Of a DNA stretch of 64,000 nt, positions 1-9,273 are shown one piece after another. The stretch spans positions 310,001-374,000 of the forward strand of contig NZ_JFYN01000012.1 of assembly GCF_000631985.1 (NCBI RefSeq). Direction: 5' to 3'. The stretch comes from Pseudomonas sp. RIT288 (GTDB taxonomy: Bacteria > Pseudomonadota > Gammaproteobacteria > Pseudomonadales > Pseudomonadaceae). Each line of letters begins with the position of its first letter. Positions within the stretch are counted from its first letter, which is position 1. A program made the translations under genes and the position numbers. The notes beneath the pieces were generated by a model. That model did not search any database. It saw nothing but the letters and a program-made list of their open reading frames with translations, and was not told the DNA's origin.

Positions 1-686
1 AGATCTTTGTCGGCCTGGCCAAGGCGTTTGCCGAGAAGACCGGCAAGGAGCTGAAACCGACGATGCCGCCGGCGAAGATGATCGACATGGGCCTGCGCAT
101 GGGTCTGTATGGCGATGCATCCGAGCAAAAGCTGTCATTGGCGACGTTGTTCGATCATCCGCACGGGATTGATCTTGGGGCGTTGAAACCGAATCTTGCC
201 GCTCGCCTCAAGACGCCGAATCAACGGGTGCAGGCTGCGCCGCCGGAGATCCTCGCAGACCTCGCACGCTTCGCGGCCTTGCAGGCGCCAGCCGCTGATG
301 AGCTGTTGATGATTGGCCGTCGGCATGTGCGCAGCAACAATTCCTGGATGCACAATTATCATCGTCTGGTGAAGGGCAAGCCACGGCATCAATTGTTGAT
401 GCACCCGGATGACCTCGCCAGCCGTGGGCTCAACGATGGTCAGTTAGTTCGCGTCAGCTCGCGGGTAGGGCAGATCGAGGTCGAAGTGCTCGGCAGCCTG
501 GATATGATGAAGGGCGTGGTCAGCCTTCCGCACGGGTGGGGGCATGCGCGGCCGGGCGTGCAAATGGCGATTGCCAGCGGTCAGCCGGGGTCGAGTGCCA
601 ACGACCTGACGGATGAATGCCAACTCGACGAGTTGTCGGGCAACGCCGCGCTCAATGGCGTACCGGTGACGGTGGCGGCGGCCTGA
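1..686 (+). CDS. Molybdopterin oxidoreductase, C-terminal part (5' end outside window)
   Basis: The reading frame is already open at base 3 and runs to a TGA at 684-686, so only about the last 227 residues are present. The C-terminal half matches the molybdopterin-dinucleotide-binding fold of the DMSO reductase/formate dehydrogenase superfamily: a stretch beginning SNNSWMHN, then MHPDD, a turn with LNDGQLVRV, and a late PHGWGH segment. These normally contact the bis-MGD cofactor. The substrate cannot be told from this fragment, because the Fe-S and catalytic regions lie upstream of the window. The downstream glutaredoxin gene starts 97 bases later and probably has its own promoter. The family assignment is firm; any specific activity is not. 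Confidence 0.8.
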   Translation, partial: IFVGLAKAFAEKTGKELKPTMPPAKMIDMGLRMGLYGDASEQKLSLATLFDHPHGIDLGALKPNLAARLKTPNQRVQAAPPEILADLARFAALQAPAADELLMIGRRHVRSNNSWMHNYHRLVKGKPRHQLLMHPDDLASRGLNDGQLVRVSSRVGQIEVEVLGSLDMMKGVVSLPHGWGHARPGVQMAIASGQPGSSANDLTDECQLDELSGNAALNGVPVTVAAA

Positions 687-783
687 ACATGACCGTCGGG
701 GAGACCGAGCATGGCGCTCGGGATTCCGTTACAATGCGTCACCGTGCCGACCCATGAGTCGGAAAGTTCAGCCGAGGTGCTCC

Positions 784-1125
784 ATGGATATCATCGAAAC
801 GATTAAAGAGCAGATTGCCAACAACACCATTCTGCTTTACATGAAAGGCTCGCCGAATGCCCCGCAGTGTGGCTTCTCCGCGAAAGCTGCGCAGGCCGTG
901 ATGGCGTGTGGCGAAAAGTTTGCGTACGTGGATATCCTGCAGAACCCGGAAATCCGCGCCAACCTGCCGAAGTACGCCAACTGGCCGACTTTCCCGCAAC
1001 TGTGGGTCGGCGGTGAGCTGGTCGGCGGTAGCGACATCATGACCGAGATGGCTGCAGACGGTTCGCTGCAAAGCACCATCAAGGCGGCGGTCGAAGCCGC
1101 TGCTGCGAACAAGTCCGAAGCTTGA
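784..1125 (+). CDS. grxD: Monothiol glutaredoxin Grx4
   Basis: A 113-residue monothiol glutaredoxin. The active site is CGFS (residues 29-32, in PQCGFSAKA), with KGSPNAPQ before it, the WPTFPQLW cis-proline segment and GGSDI, which binds glutathione. Proteins of this class carry a [2Fe-2S] cluster between two monomers and deliver it to acceptors or to BolA partners; this is family knowledge. The ATG at 784 was chosen because family members start MDIIETIK, although an in-frame start 10 codons earlier exists. It is followed by a strong terminator. Its place beside bacterioferritin and Bfd makes an iron-handling neighbourhood, the same order I recall from PAO1 (PA3533-PA3529). Confidence 0.95.
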   Translation: MDIIETIKEQIANNTILLYMKGSPNAPQCGFSAKAAQAVMACGEKFAYVDILQNPEIRANLPKYANWPTFPQLWVGGELVGGSDIMTEMAADGSLQSTIKAAVEAAAANKSEA

Positions 1126-1152
1126 TCCCGCTTCACTCGGCGCTGGTTCCTC

Positions 1153-1196
1153 CTGTAGGAGCTGTCGAGTGAAACGAGGCTGCGATCTTTCGATCT
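1153..1196. repeat. REP-type element, family A (variant)
   Basis: Begins ctgtaggagctg and ends gctgcgatcttt, the two arms of the family A unit seen many times in this window, but the middle has been replaced by tcgagtgaaacgag. The inverted partner is at 1280-1311, on the other side of the terminator. Confidence 0.75.
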
Positions 1197-1205
1197 GCAG
1201 CCAAT

Positions 1206-1242
1206 AAAAAGCCCCGCACCTCGAAAGAGGGCGGGGCTTTTT
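1206..1242 (+). terminator. Rho-independent terminator after grxD, probably bidirectional
   Basis: Inverted repeat with arms gccccgc and gcggggc, around an imperfect inner stem, with A-runs before and T-runs after. It can therefore end grxD from the left and also transcripts that run past bfr from the right. It lies between two REP-type elements. Confidence 0.85.
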
Positions 1243-1279
1243 AGTGCGCTGGAAAAGTTAATGCGAGTTGCCAGTGCAA

Positions 1280-1311
1280 TCTGAAAAGATCGCAGCCTGC
1301 GGCAGCTCCTA
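1280..1311. repeat. REP-type element, family A, reaching into the bfr stop codon
   Basis: A family A unit in the aaaagatcgcagcctgcggc orientation. Its last bases, ctcctac, supply the TAG stop codon of the bacterioferritin gene (minus strand, 1309-1311), so the repeat abuts or overlaps the coding end. Confidence 0.8.
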
Positions 1312-1782
1312 CTCTTCGCCCATCTGTGATTGCAGATAGTTCTCGAGACCGACTTTATCGATCAGGCCCAGTTGGGTTTCCAGCCAGTCGATGTGCTCCT
1401 CTTCGGATTCGAGAATGTCTTCGAGCAGTTCACGGCTGCCGAAGTCGCCAACCGATTCGCAGTGGGCGATGGCGGCTTTCAGATCGGCGTGGCCGGTCTT
1501 CTCGATACGCAGGTCGCATTCCAGCATTTCCCGGGTGTGCTCGCCGATGTGCAGCTTGCCCAGATCCTGCACGTTCGGCAGGCCTTCGAGGAACAGGATG
1601 CGCTTGATCAGCTTGTCCGCGTGTTTCATCTCGTCGATGGATTCGTGGTACTCGTGCTTGCCCAGCTTGTTCAGGCCCCAATCTTCATACATGCGCGCAT
1701 GCAGGAAGTACTGATTGATCGCGACCAGCTCATTGGCAAGGATCTTGTTGAGATGCTGGATGACTGTAATGTCGCCTTTCAT
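1309..1782 (-). CDS. bfr: Bacterioferritin
   Basis: A 157-residue iron-storage protein. All di-iron ferroxidase ligands of the family are present: Glu18, Glu51, His54, Glu94, Glu127 and His130. Met52, which ligates the heme shared between two subunits, is also present. It assembles into a 24-mer cytoplasmic shell and stores ferric iron. The bfd gene lies upstream on the same strand but is separated by a terminator, so the two are probably transcribed separately. The protein resembles the heme-binding BfrB type of P. aeruginosa rather than FtnA. The stop codon falls inside a REP-type repeat. Confidence 0.97.
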   Translation of the reverse strand: MKGDITVIQHLNKILANELVAINQYFLHARMYEDWGLNKLGKHEYHESIDEMKHADKLIKRILFLEGLPNVQDLGKLHIGEHTREMLECDLRIEKTGHADLKAAIAHCESVGDFGSRELLEDILESEEEHIDWLETQLGLIDKVGLENYLQSQMGEE

Positions 1783-1940
1783 GATGGGAGTCCTGCCCTG
1801 TATTAGCTGTATATAAAGCGGAGTTTGAGCTTGGTATTTATAAGTGTCAAACCTAAGTTATTGAATAATAAATGAAATTAAATCTGAATAAGAATGTTTG
1901 TGTTCCGCGTCTAGCGTCTAACCGATTGATTTGCAGGCAT

Positions 1941-1967
1941 AAAAAAACCGGACATTAGTCCGGTTCT
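1941..1967 (-). terminator. Terminator of bfd
   Basis: Read on the minus strand: stem ccggac/gtccgg with a short loop, followed by seven T residues. It lies just after the bfd stop codon and before the bfr promoter region. Confidence 0.85.
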
Positions 1968-1983
1968 TCGAAATGGGGGGTAA

Positions 1984-2202
1984 TTACGCAGCAGTAAATT
2001 CTACCGGATAGGGGATCGCGGCCTGAGCGGTTTGTAGCTTGGTCAGGGTTTCGCGCACCACTTCCTTGGCAAGGCAGGCACATTTGCCGCATTGACTGGC
2101 GACGCCGGTGGCCTGGCGGACTTCTTTGTAGCTGCAGCAACCTTCATAGATCGCTTCGCGGATTTGTCCGTCGGTGACGCCAGTGCAGAGACAAACATAC
2201 AT
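1984..2202 (-). CDS. bfd: Bacterioferritin-associated ferredoxin
   Basis: A 72-residue [2Fe-2S] protein of the BFD family. Cluster ligands are the two cysteines of MYVCLC near the N-terminus and the CGKCAC segment in the second half. In Pseudomonas, Bfd docks on bacterioferritin and passes electrons to the heme so that stored iron can be released as Fe2+; that is established for the family. The ATG at 2202 is preferred over an in-frame TTG 10 codons earlier because family members begin MYVCLC. A Fur-box-like sequence lies about 55 bases upstream, consistent with induction under iron starvation. Confidence 0.95.
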   Translation of the reverse strand: MYVCLCTGVTDGQIREAIYEGCCSYKEVRQATGVASQCGKCACLAKEVVRETLTKLQTAQAAIPYPVEFTAA

Positions 2203-2254
2203 AAGTGAGAACCGTCGCTGGTTGTGACTCAATTGCGATGGATCTTAATGTTAA

Positions 2255-2269
2255 CGAGAATGATTGTCA
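2255..2269 (-). promoter_or_regulatory. Putative Fur box upstream of bfd
   Basis: On the minus strand the sequence is tgacaatcattctcg, matching the 7-1-7 Fur core tgataatnattatca at 11 of 14 defined bases. The rest of the 2270-2515 gap holds only the presumed divergent promoter region for the peroxiredoxin gene; I see no other gene in it. Confidence 0.6.
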
Positions 2270-2515
2270 AAGTGCTTTCTGAATGGTTTTCGATCGGAAG
2301 GCTGGTCACTGACGAACGGTGATTAATGGCGAATTGCCTGGCCCCGAAAATGCTGCCCGGTTATCCGCTTTGGGCAAAAAACCGTTAAGGACAGGCGAAA
2401 AACGCAGTGTATGATGGTCGGCCCTTGCGAAGAGGGTTCGTGTCACAGGGCTGTCGCCTCAGGGTGGCAGGCTGGCCCGGACCCTGAACTTCAAGTTATT
2501 CACCAGGAGATATCC

Positions 2516-3118
2516 ATGAGCGTACTCGTAGGCAAACAAGCCCCTGACTTCACCGTCCCGGCCGTACTCGGCAATGGCGAGATCGTTGACAGCTTCACCC
2601 TGTCCTCGGCCATCAAAGGCAAATACGGCCTGGTGTTCTTCTACCCACTGGACTTCACCTTCGTCTGCCCGTCCGAGCTGATCGCTCTGGACAACCGCAT
2701 GGCTGACTTCAAGGCGCGTAACGTGGAAGTGGTTGCCGTGTCGATCGACTCGCACTTCACCCACAACGCCTGGCGCAACACCCCGGTCAACAACGGCGGC
2801 ATCGGCCAGGTGAAATACACCATGGCTGCCGACATGAAGCACGAAATCGCCAAGGCCTACGACGTCGAGTCCGAAGGCGGCGTGGCTTTCCGTGGAGCGT
2901 TCCTGATCGACGACAAGGGCGTTGTCCGCTCGCAGATCATCAACGACCTGCCGCTGGGCCGTAACATGGAAGAGCTGATCCGTCTGGTCGACGCTCTGCA
3001 ATTCCACGAAGAGCACGGCGAAGTCTGCCCTGCCAACTGGAAGAAAGGCGACAAAGGCATGAACGCTTCGCCAGAAGGCGTTGCGGCTTACCTGACCGAG
3101 AACGCTGCTGCCCTGTAA
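2516..3118 (+). CDS. 2-Cys peroxiredoxin (AhpC/Prx1 type)
   Basis: A 200-residue typical 2-Cys peroxiredoxin. The peroxidatic cysteine is in FTFVCPSEL and the resolving cysteine in GEVCPANW. It reduces hydrogen peroxide and organic peroxides in the cytoplasm, with thioredoxin or AhpF as likely reductant. The start has a good Shine-Dalgarno (aggaga, 5-6 bases before ATG); a longer in-frame extension upstream lacks conserved sequence. It looks like the orthologue of PAO1 PA3529 and lies beside the iron-storage genes. No ahpF is adjacent. It ends in a strong terminator whose exact sequence recurs 1.1 kb downstream. Confidence 0.93.
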   Translation: MSVLVGKQAPDFTVPAVLGNGEIVDSFTLSSAIKGKYGLVFFYPLDFTFVCPSELIALDNRMADFKARNVEVVAVSIDSHFTHNAWRNTPVNNGGIGQVKYTMAADMKHEIAKAYDVESEGGVAFRGAFLIDDKGVVRSQIINDLPLGRNMEELIRLVDALQFHEEHGEVCPANWKKGDKGMNASPEGVAAYLTENAAAL

Positions 3119-3136
3119 GGCGCAACGTCGAGGTAC

Positions 3137-3165
3137 AAAAAACCGGCCCACGTGGCCGGTTTTTT
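3137..3165. terminator. Terminator after the peroxiredoxin gene; left copy of a 29-bp direct repeat
   Basis: Six A residues, a perfect ccggcc/ggccgg stem, then T residues, so it can work in both directions. The same 29 bases occur unchanged at 4222-4250, on the far side of the toxin-antitoxin module. Confidence 0.9.
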
Positions 3166-3365
3166 TATACGTCGCATTATGAGACACAGCCTCTCGGCAT
3201 CATTTGTATCAAATGCCTGGAAAAAATACTGGATGACTGAACAGTGGCTGGATAGGGTTGTGGTCTAGCGAAATTGAGGTGCGAGGTCTATCGCCTAGGC
3301 CCGCATCGCGCCTCACTTCAGGTAAGGACGGTGCAATGGATTGCATGACGCAGAAGGGGATTCAA

Positions 3366-3806
3366 ATGCCGAGTAGCTTGGACGTTGCGGATTATTTCCT
3401 TTGCCTGGAAGGGCATGAAGGCGAGATATCCAATCTCAAAATTCAAAAGATGGTTTATTACGCTCAAGGGTTCAGTCTGGCCGTCCATGGCGAGGTTCTA
3501 TTCCCTGAAAAGCTGGAAGCGTGGATGCACGGGCCAGTGGTTCCGGATCTGTATCGAAGATTCAGCCAATTTGGGTCGGGTTCAATTCCACCTCCAAGTG
3601 ATTTCAATCCCGATGTGTTCAGTGCCAAACAACAAAGTCTGCTCAACGAAGTATTCGACGTTTATGGCCAATTCTCGGCGTGGAAACTACGTCAGTTGAC
3701 GCATGAAGAATCCCCTTGGCGTAGAAACTACAAGGAAGGGGAGTTCAGTCGGGAAATTCCCGTCTGCGAGATGCAGGAGTATTTCCGGGAGCATTGGGTG
3801 AACTGA
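3366..3806 (+). CDS. Panacea-domain (SocA-like, DUF4065) protein, candidate antitoxin
   Basis: A 146-residue protein with the Panacea/SocA signature: LKIQKMVYYAQGFSLA near residue 20, AWMHGPVVPDLYRRF near residue 50 and LRQLTHEESPW near residue 105. Panacea domains are known as antitoxin domains paired with many unrelated small toxins, and as phage and proteolysis-adaptor proteins. The start has aagggg six bases before ATG; longer in-frame starts exist but lack such a site. The next gene follows after 3 bases on the same strand, the usual two-gene toxin-antitoxin arrangement. Base composition is visibly more AT-rich than the flanking genes. The domain call is strong; the antitoxin role is inferred from family and layout. 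Confidence 0.8.
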   Translation: MPSSLDVADYFLCLEGHEGEISNLKIQKMVYYAQGFSLAVHGEVLFPEKLEAWMHGPVVPDLYRRFSQFGSGSIPPPSDFNPDVFSAKQQSLLNEVFDVYGQFSAWKLRQLTHEESPWRRNYKEGEFSREIPVCEMQEYFREHWVN

Positions 3807-3809
3807 CAA

Positions 3810-4223
3810 ATGGCCAAGCTCAAACGCAGGGAAAGCGATGCGGCGGTTAAAGTAACGGCACGGACGTCAAGCATCGAAATAGATACATCGGAAGCGCGAC
3901 CTCCGGTTTTCTCATTTGAGTATTTGCAGAATGGCTGGTGCATCCAAGATTGCGAGGCCAACGAAAGGTCGAAAATGCTTGAGCGCCTGAGGATTCTGGG
4001 AAAAATGCCTTGGAGAGAGTTGCGCAGAGAGCATAGGCATCGTTATGGCTGTGAAACAATTGAGAGGAACAGCCTGAAAGTGGGAATGCCTGCTTTTTTA
4101 ACCGGTGATGTCAGATTGTTGGTGTTTAGGGCTTTTGAGCGCGTAGCGATGGTCGGTTACAAGAATCATCGGTTTTTTTATGTCGTGTGGATTGACCGAG
4201 AATTCAAACTCTATAAGCATTAA
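3810..4223 (+). CDS. Unrecognised 137-residue protein, candidate toxin paired with the Panacea protein
   Basis: Not assigned to a family. The N-terminal 30 residues are charged and look disordered. Residues 30-65 include FEYLQNGWCIQDC, and the middle is basic (RELRREHRHRYGCET). The C-terminal third looks like beta strands and ends RFFYVVWIDREFKLYKH, reminiscent of small compact toxins. No signal peptide or membrane segment is visible. It starts 3 bases after the antitoxin candidate and has a weak ribosome site, so it is probably translationally coupled. The TAA stop is formed by the first bases of the following terminator copy. The toxin role is inferred only from position and partner. Confidence 0.55.
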   Translation: MAKLKRRESDAAVKVTARTSSIEIDTSEARPPVFSFEYLQNGWCIQDCEANERSKMLERLRILGKMPWRELRREHRHRYGCETIERNSLKVGMPAFLTGDVRLLVFRAFERVAMVGYKNHRFFYVVWIDREFKLYKH

Positions 4224-4250
4224 AAAACCGGCCCACGTGGCCGGTTTTTT
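4222..4250. terminator. Terminator between toxin candidate and rnt; right copy of the 29-bp direct repeat
   Basis: Identical over 29 bases to 3137-3165. Being symmetric, it can end both the toxin-antitoxin transcript and the converging rnt transcript. Its first two A residues are part of the toxin stop codon. Confidence 0.9.
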
Positions 4251-4277
4251 AATGCGCGGGATTCGCCCGGACGAGGA

Positions 4278-4955
4278 TCAGTCGTCGAAGTCTTCCCAGC
4301 CGCCCATCTGCTTCCAGCGGTTGACGATGCCGCAGAACAGTTCGGCGGTCTTCTCGGTGTCGTAACGCGCCGAATGCGCTTCACGGCCGTCGAAGTCGAT
4401 GTCGGCTGCCTGACAGGCCTTGGCCAGGACGGTTTGACCGTAAGCCAGGCCGGCCAGCGTCGCGGTGTCGAAACTGGAGAACGGGTGGAACGGGTTGCGC
4501 TTCATGTCCAGACGCGCAACCGCAGCATTCAGGAAGCCGAGGTCGAAGCTGCTGTTATGCCCGACCAGAATCGCGCGCTTGCAGCCATTGGCCTTCAGCG
4601 CCTTGCGGATGCCACGGAAGATGTCGGTCAGCGCGGTTTCTTCGCTGACGGCCATGCGCAGCGGATGATCGAGCTTGATCCCGGTGAACTCCAGGGCCGC
4701 CGCTTCGATGTTGGCGCCTTCGAACGGCTCGACGCGGAAGAAGTAGGTGTGATCCGGATAGACGAATCCCTTTTCATCCATGGCGATGGTGGTCGCGGCA
4801 ATCTCCAGCAAAGCGTCGGTAGCCGAGTTGAAACCACCGGTCTCTACGTCGACGACTACCGGCAGGTAACCGCGAAAACGTGCTGCCATTGGGTGACGGG
4901 AACCGCCGCCGCCACCTTGACCGTCCAGTTCGTCGTCGAAATGGTCTTCACTCAC
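4278..4955 (-). CDS. rnt: Ribonuclease T
   Basis: A 225-residue DEDDh exoribonuclease that trims tRNA and other stable RNA 3' ends and turns over the CCA terminus. The family's acidic and histidine residues are visible: [10 protein letters not shown] (Asp and Glu of motif I), [11 protein letters not shown] (motif II) and [13 protein letters not shown] (His and Asp of motif III). The start is a GTG that overlaps the pyrC stop in the four bases GTGA, so translation is probably coupled to pyrC. The order pyrC-rnt matches other pseudomonads. Confidence 0.96.
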   Translation of the reverse strand: MSEDHFDDELDGQGGGGGSRHPMAARFRGYLPVVVDVETGGFNSATDALLEIAATTIAMDEKGFVYPDHTYFFRVEPFEGANIEAAALEFTGIKLDHPLRMAVSEETALTDIFRGIRKALKANGCKRAILVGHNSSFDLGFLNAAVARLDMKRNPFHPFSSFDTATLAGLAYGQTVLAKACQAADIDFDGREAHSARYDTEKTAELFCGIVNRWKQMGGWEDFDD

Positions 4956-5998
4956 GCGTGTTCCTCCAGCAGGCGCCAGCGCAGTTTTTCACCGGCGCGC
5001 AGCGGGATAACGTTCAGCTCGCCAAACGGCAGGCTGGTCGGGGCGGTCCACTCTTCGCGAACCAGGGTGATGCGATCGGTGTTGACAGGCAGACCGTAGA
5101 AACGCGGGCCGTTGAGGCTGGCGAAGGCTTCGAGCTTGTCCAGCGCGTTGCGCTGTTCGAACGCTTCGGCATACAACTCGATGGCGGCGTACGCGGTGTA
5201 GCAGCCGGCGCAGCCGCAGGCGGCTTCCTTGGCGTGCTGGGCGTGCGGCGCCGAGTCGGTACCGAGGAAGAACTTCGCGCTGCCGCTGGTGGCGGCGTCG
5301 AGCAGGGCTTCCTGATGGGTATTACGCTTGAGGATCGGCAGGCAGTAGAAGTGCGGCCGAATCCCGCCCACCAACATGTGGTTGCGGTTGTACAGCAGGT
5401 GATGCGCGGTGATGGTCGCGCCGACGTTGGCCGAAGCCTCGTTGACGAACTGCACGGCGTCGCCGGTGGTGATGTGTTCGAACACCACTTTGAGTGTCGG
5501 GAAACGCTCGACGACACGGCGCATGTGCTCATCGATGAAAATCTTTTCGCGGTCGAAGACGTCGACATCGCCACGGGTGACTTCGCCGTGGATCAGCAGC
5601 GGCATGCCGACTTCGGCCATGGCTTCCAGCGCCGGGAAGATCTTGTCGATGCTGGTCACCCCGGAATCGGAGTTGGTGGTGGCGCCGGCCGGGTACAGTT
5701 TGGCGGCGTGCACGAAACCGCTGGCCTTGGCTTCACGAATTTCTTCGGGCTGAGTGCGGTCGGTGAGGTACAGCACCATCAGCGGTTCGAAGCGACTGCC
5801 GGCCGGGCGGGCAGCGAGAATCCGCTGGCGATAGCCATCGGCTTCAGCGGCGTTGCGCACCGGTGGTACCAGGTTGGGCATGATGATGGCGCGGCCAAAG
5901 GTGCGCGCAACATCGGCAACGGTATTGGTCAACACGGCACCATCGCGAAGATGAATGTGCCAGTCGTCGGGACGCAGCAGGGTCAGGCGGTCGGACAT
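4952..5998 (-). CDS. pyrC: Dihydroorotase
   Basis: A 348-residue class II dihydroorotase, converting carbamoyl-aspartate to dihydroorotate in pyrimidine synthesis. Zinc-site motifs are intact: DWHIHLRDG near residue 15, the carboxylated lysine in [24 protein letters not shown] and [13 protein letters not shown]. Length is normal for E. coli-type PyrC, so this is the active enzyme rather than a PyrC-prime partner of PyrB. It is first in a two-gene operon with rnt. Confidence 0.97.
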   Translation of the reverse strand: MSDRLTLLRPDDWHIHLRDGAVLTNTVADVARTFGRAIIMPNLVPPVRNAAEADGYRQRILAARPAGSRFEPLMVLYLTDRTQPEEIREAKASGFVHAAKLYPAGATTNSDSGVTSIDKIFPALEAMAEVGMPLLIHGEVTRGDVDVFDREKIFIDEHMRRVVERFPTLKVVFEHITTGDAVQFVNEASANVGATITAHHLLYNRNHMLVGGIRPHFYCLPILKRNTHQEALLDAATSGSAKFFLGTDSAPHAQHAKEAACGCAGCYTAYAAIELYAEAFEQRNALDKLEAFASLNGPRFYGLPVNTDRITLVREEWTAPTSLPFGELNVIPLRAGEKLRWRLLEEHA

Positions 5999-6158
5999 GA
6001 GGGGATTCCAGGCGGGTCAAACTGAGGGGAATGCTACCGGAAAAGACTCTTGCAGGCACTCGCTATCAAGTTTTGCAGGAACCTTCCGATATCCCGTAGG
6101 TATGCCGTAAACATAGTGTGAATCGGTCTTTGTGTTACAGAAGCCAATGGAGCCTCCC

Positions 6159-7067
6159 GTGCGCCAGCGATATTTAGCCTTGCTCAGTGTGTTTGCCAGC
6201 CTCCCCGCGATGGCGCTCACCTACCAGACGCGTCTGGAGAACATTGAGTGGACGGTCGAGGGCGACAAGTTCGAGTGCCGCCTGACCCAGCCGATCACCG
6301 ATTTCGGCTCGGGCCAGTTCGTGCGCAAGGCCGGCGAGCAGGCGATATTCCGCCTCAATGCCTACAACGCCATGCTCGGTGGCGGTTCGGCGACGTTGCT
6401 TGCGGCGGCGGCGCCATGGCAGCCGGGGCGCAACGACATCAATTTGGGCAGCGTCAGGCTCGGCACCGGCAACGTGCTGTTCAACAGTTCACAATCCCAG
6501 GCCGGCGGGCTGATCAGCGGTCTGCTGGATGGCCGCAGCCCGGTGGTGCGCCGTGCGTCTGGCGATGGCCGGGTTTCGGAAGTGCGTCTGCTGCCGGTGA
6601 AGTTCAGCAAAGCGTTCAATGATTACCAGACGTGTGTGGCGAAATTGCTGCCGCAGAATTTCGATCAGGTCAAACAGTCTCAGGTCGGCTTCCCCGGTGA
6701 AGGCACTGACCTGGACGCCGCCGCCAAGGGCAGGCTGCAAGTGATGCTCGAGTACATGAAGGCCGATCCGACGGTCAATCACATCGAACTCGATGGCTAC
6801 TCCGACAACAGCGGCAACCGTCTGACCAACCGTGAACTGTCGCGGCGTCGGGCGCTGGCAGTGGTCGATTTCTTCAAGGCCAACGGCATCGCCGAATCGC
6901 AGATCACTGTGCGTTTCCATGGCGAGCAATACCCGCTGGTGCCAAACAACAATGCGGCTAACCGGGCGAAGAATCGCCGGGTCAGCGTGAAGCTCGCGCG
7001 AGTGGCGCCAACTACCGCGCCAGCGCCACAAGCCAGCACGCCAGCCAACGCTGCGGCGACTTCCTGA
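6159..7067 (+). CDS. motY: MotY-like protein: exported, C-terminal OmpA/peptidoglycan-binding domain
   Basis: About 302 residues from a GTG with a GGAG site six bases upstream; that start gives a clean signal peptide (RQRYLALLSVFASLPAMA). The N-terminal half after the signal (TYQTRLENIEWTVEG) is the MotY domain. The C-terminal half is an OmpA-like peptidoglycan-binding domain: IELDGYSDNSGN, NRELSRRRALAVVDFF and NRAKNRRVSV. MotY forms part of the T ring around sodium- or proton-driven polar flagellar motors. The tail is Ala/Thr/Pro rich. It lies between pyrC and argG, as does PA3526 in PAO1. The fold is certain; the flagellar role is by homology. Confidence 0.8.
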   Translation: MRQRYLALLSVFASLPAMALTYQTRLENIEWTVEGDKFECRLTQPITDFGSGQFVRKAGEQAIFRLNAYNAMLGGGSATLLAAAAPWQPGRNDINLGSVRLGTGNVLFNSSQSQAGGLISGLLDGRSPVVRRASGDGRVSEVRLLPVKFSKAFNDYQTCVAKLLPQNFDQVKQSQVGFPGEGTDLDAAAKGRLQVMLEYMKADPTVNHIELDGYSDNSGNRLTNRELSRRRALAVVDFFKANGIAESQITVRFHGEQYPLVPNNNAANRAKNRRVSVKLARVAPTTAPAPQASTPANAAATS

Positions 7068-7196
7068 CCTGCCGGTCATCGTCGCGCTGTCGACAGATTC
7101 TGTCGCTTTGTCGTCTTAAGCTGTCGCGCCCCTGTAAATTATCGCATTTGAGCGGTAGACTCCTCGGCTTTCCGTAGAACCCCGTGGAGTGATGGC

Positions 7197-8414
<1,218 letters not shown>

Positions 8415-8434
8415 ACCTCGCGGACCTGTAAAGA

Positions 8435-8475
8435 AATGGCGGCTTGTCCCAGTGACAAAGCCGCCATTTTTTTTC
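8435..8475 (+). terminator. Terminator of argG
   Basis: Long stem aatggcggctt paired with aagccgccatt, extended inward by tgtc/gaca, followed by a run of eight T residues. Confidence 0.9.
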
Positions 8476-8565
8476 CTGTGTGACTGGCCTGACCCCGGAG
8501 CGTTGGTCGGTACGGTCAATTTCATTATTTTCTTGAATGTCCACTTCAGGCATCAACTCTGCGTT

Positions 8566-9273
8566 TCATACCCCTCTTAATACCGTAGTACTTTGCGTGG
8601 TCACGTTGTAGGCAATGAAAAGTCTGGCACCGCCGTTTTTTTTCGATTGCTTGATAAGACTGAGGGTGATTTGTTTGAGCAAAACGTCGGACGCCGAATC
8701 GGTCAAAAAAACCACTGCCTTGGCCGATTGCCTGCCAAGGTGCGGAAAGTGTCCGGCCAGCGTGTTGAATGCCTGCGCGCTGCTCATCGGACGTATATCT
8801 ATCGCACGCAATGTGCCCATGGGTTTGGGCAGTTGAATGTTGTGCTCAATCCAGGGGCGCTCCGTGCAGGATTCACCTGTGCCGTCCGGATAGCGACGCC
8901 TCGGATCAGTGTTGTGTTCAGGCAACGTCCATTGCAAACCGTTTGGAGTTGCTGTCCCGCCTGGCGCTGCACAAGCACTTGGTGAAGGCGAACACGGTGT
9001 GGGCTCGGCCGGTTTCAACTCGTCAAAGACTTTCAGAAAACTGTCGTCCTTGTCGAAGTCCGAGGGGGCATACAATGATCGGTAGTTGAAATTGAGCGTT
9101 AAAAAAAATAGCAGCAGCAAGTAAAACGGGAAGCTGATCAGGAACCAGACATAAACTTCTCTTTCGTCGTTATCAAGAAAGGGTAAGGAGATGGCTGCCG
9201 ATGATTCGGAAATGAATGCAAATATCGCAATGACAGTCATGGGGTTGGTAATTTTCTTTCTGGTTTTTATCAT
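8566..9273 (-). CDS. Unknown 235-residue membrane protein
   Basis: No family recognised. The N-terminus has a hydrophobic stretch (MTVIAIFAFISES) and a strong transmembrane segment at about residues 42-60 (VWFLISFPFYLLLLFFLTL). Residues 70-110 form a Pro/Ser-rich linker (EPTPCSPSPSACAAPGG). The C-terminal 100 residues look like a compact soluble domain ending in alternating strands (AKAVVFLTDSASDVLL, ARLFIAYNVTTQSTTVL). Such a layout suits an envelope-anchored sensor or adaptor, but that is a guess. Codon use is less GC-rich than argG next door, and a 0.5-kb AT-rich stretch lies upstream, so the gene may be a recent arrival. Confidence 0.65.
   Translation of the reverse strand: MIKTRKKITNPMTVIAIFAFISESSAAISLPFLDNDEREVYVWFLISFPFYLLLLFFLTLNFNYRSLYAPSDFDKDDSFLKVFDELKPAEPTPCSPSPSACAAPGGTATPNGLQWTLPEHNTDPRRRYPDGTGESCTERPWIEHNIQLPKPMGTLRAIDIRPMSSAQAFNTLAGHFPHLGRQSAKAVVFLTDSASDVLLKQITLSLIKQSKKNGGARLFIAYNVTTQSTTVLRGV

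Noticed and set aside
701..740. Sigma-70 promoter for grxD with tacaat as -10
   Set aside because: The -10 is plausible but there is no acceptable -35 at the right distance.
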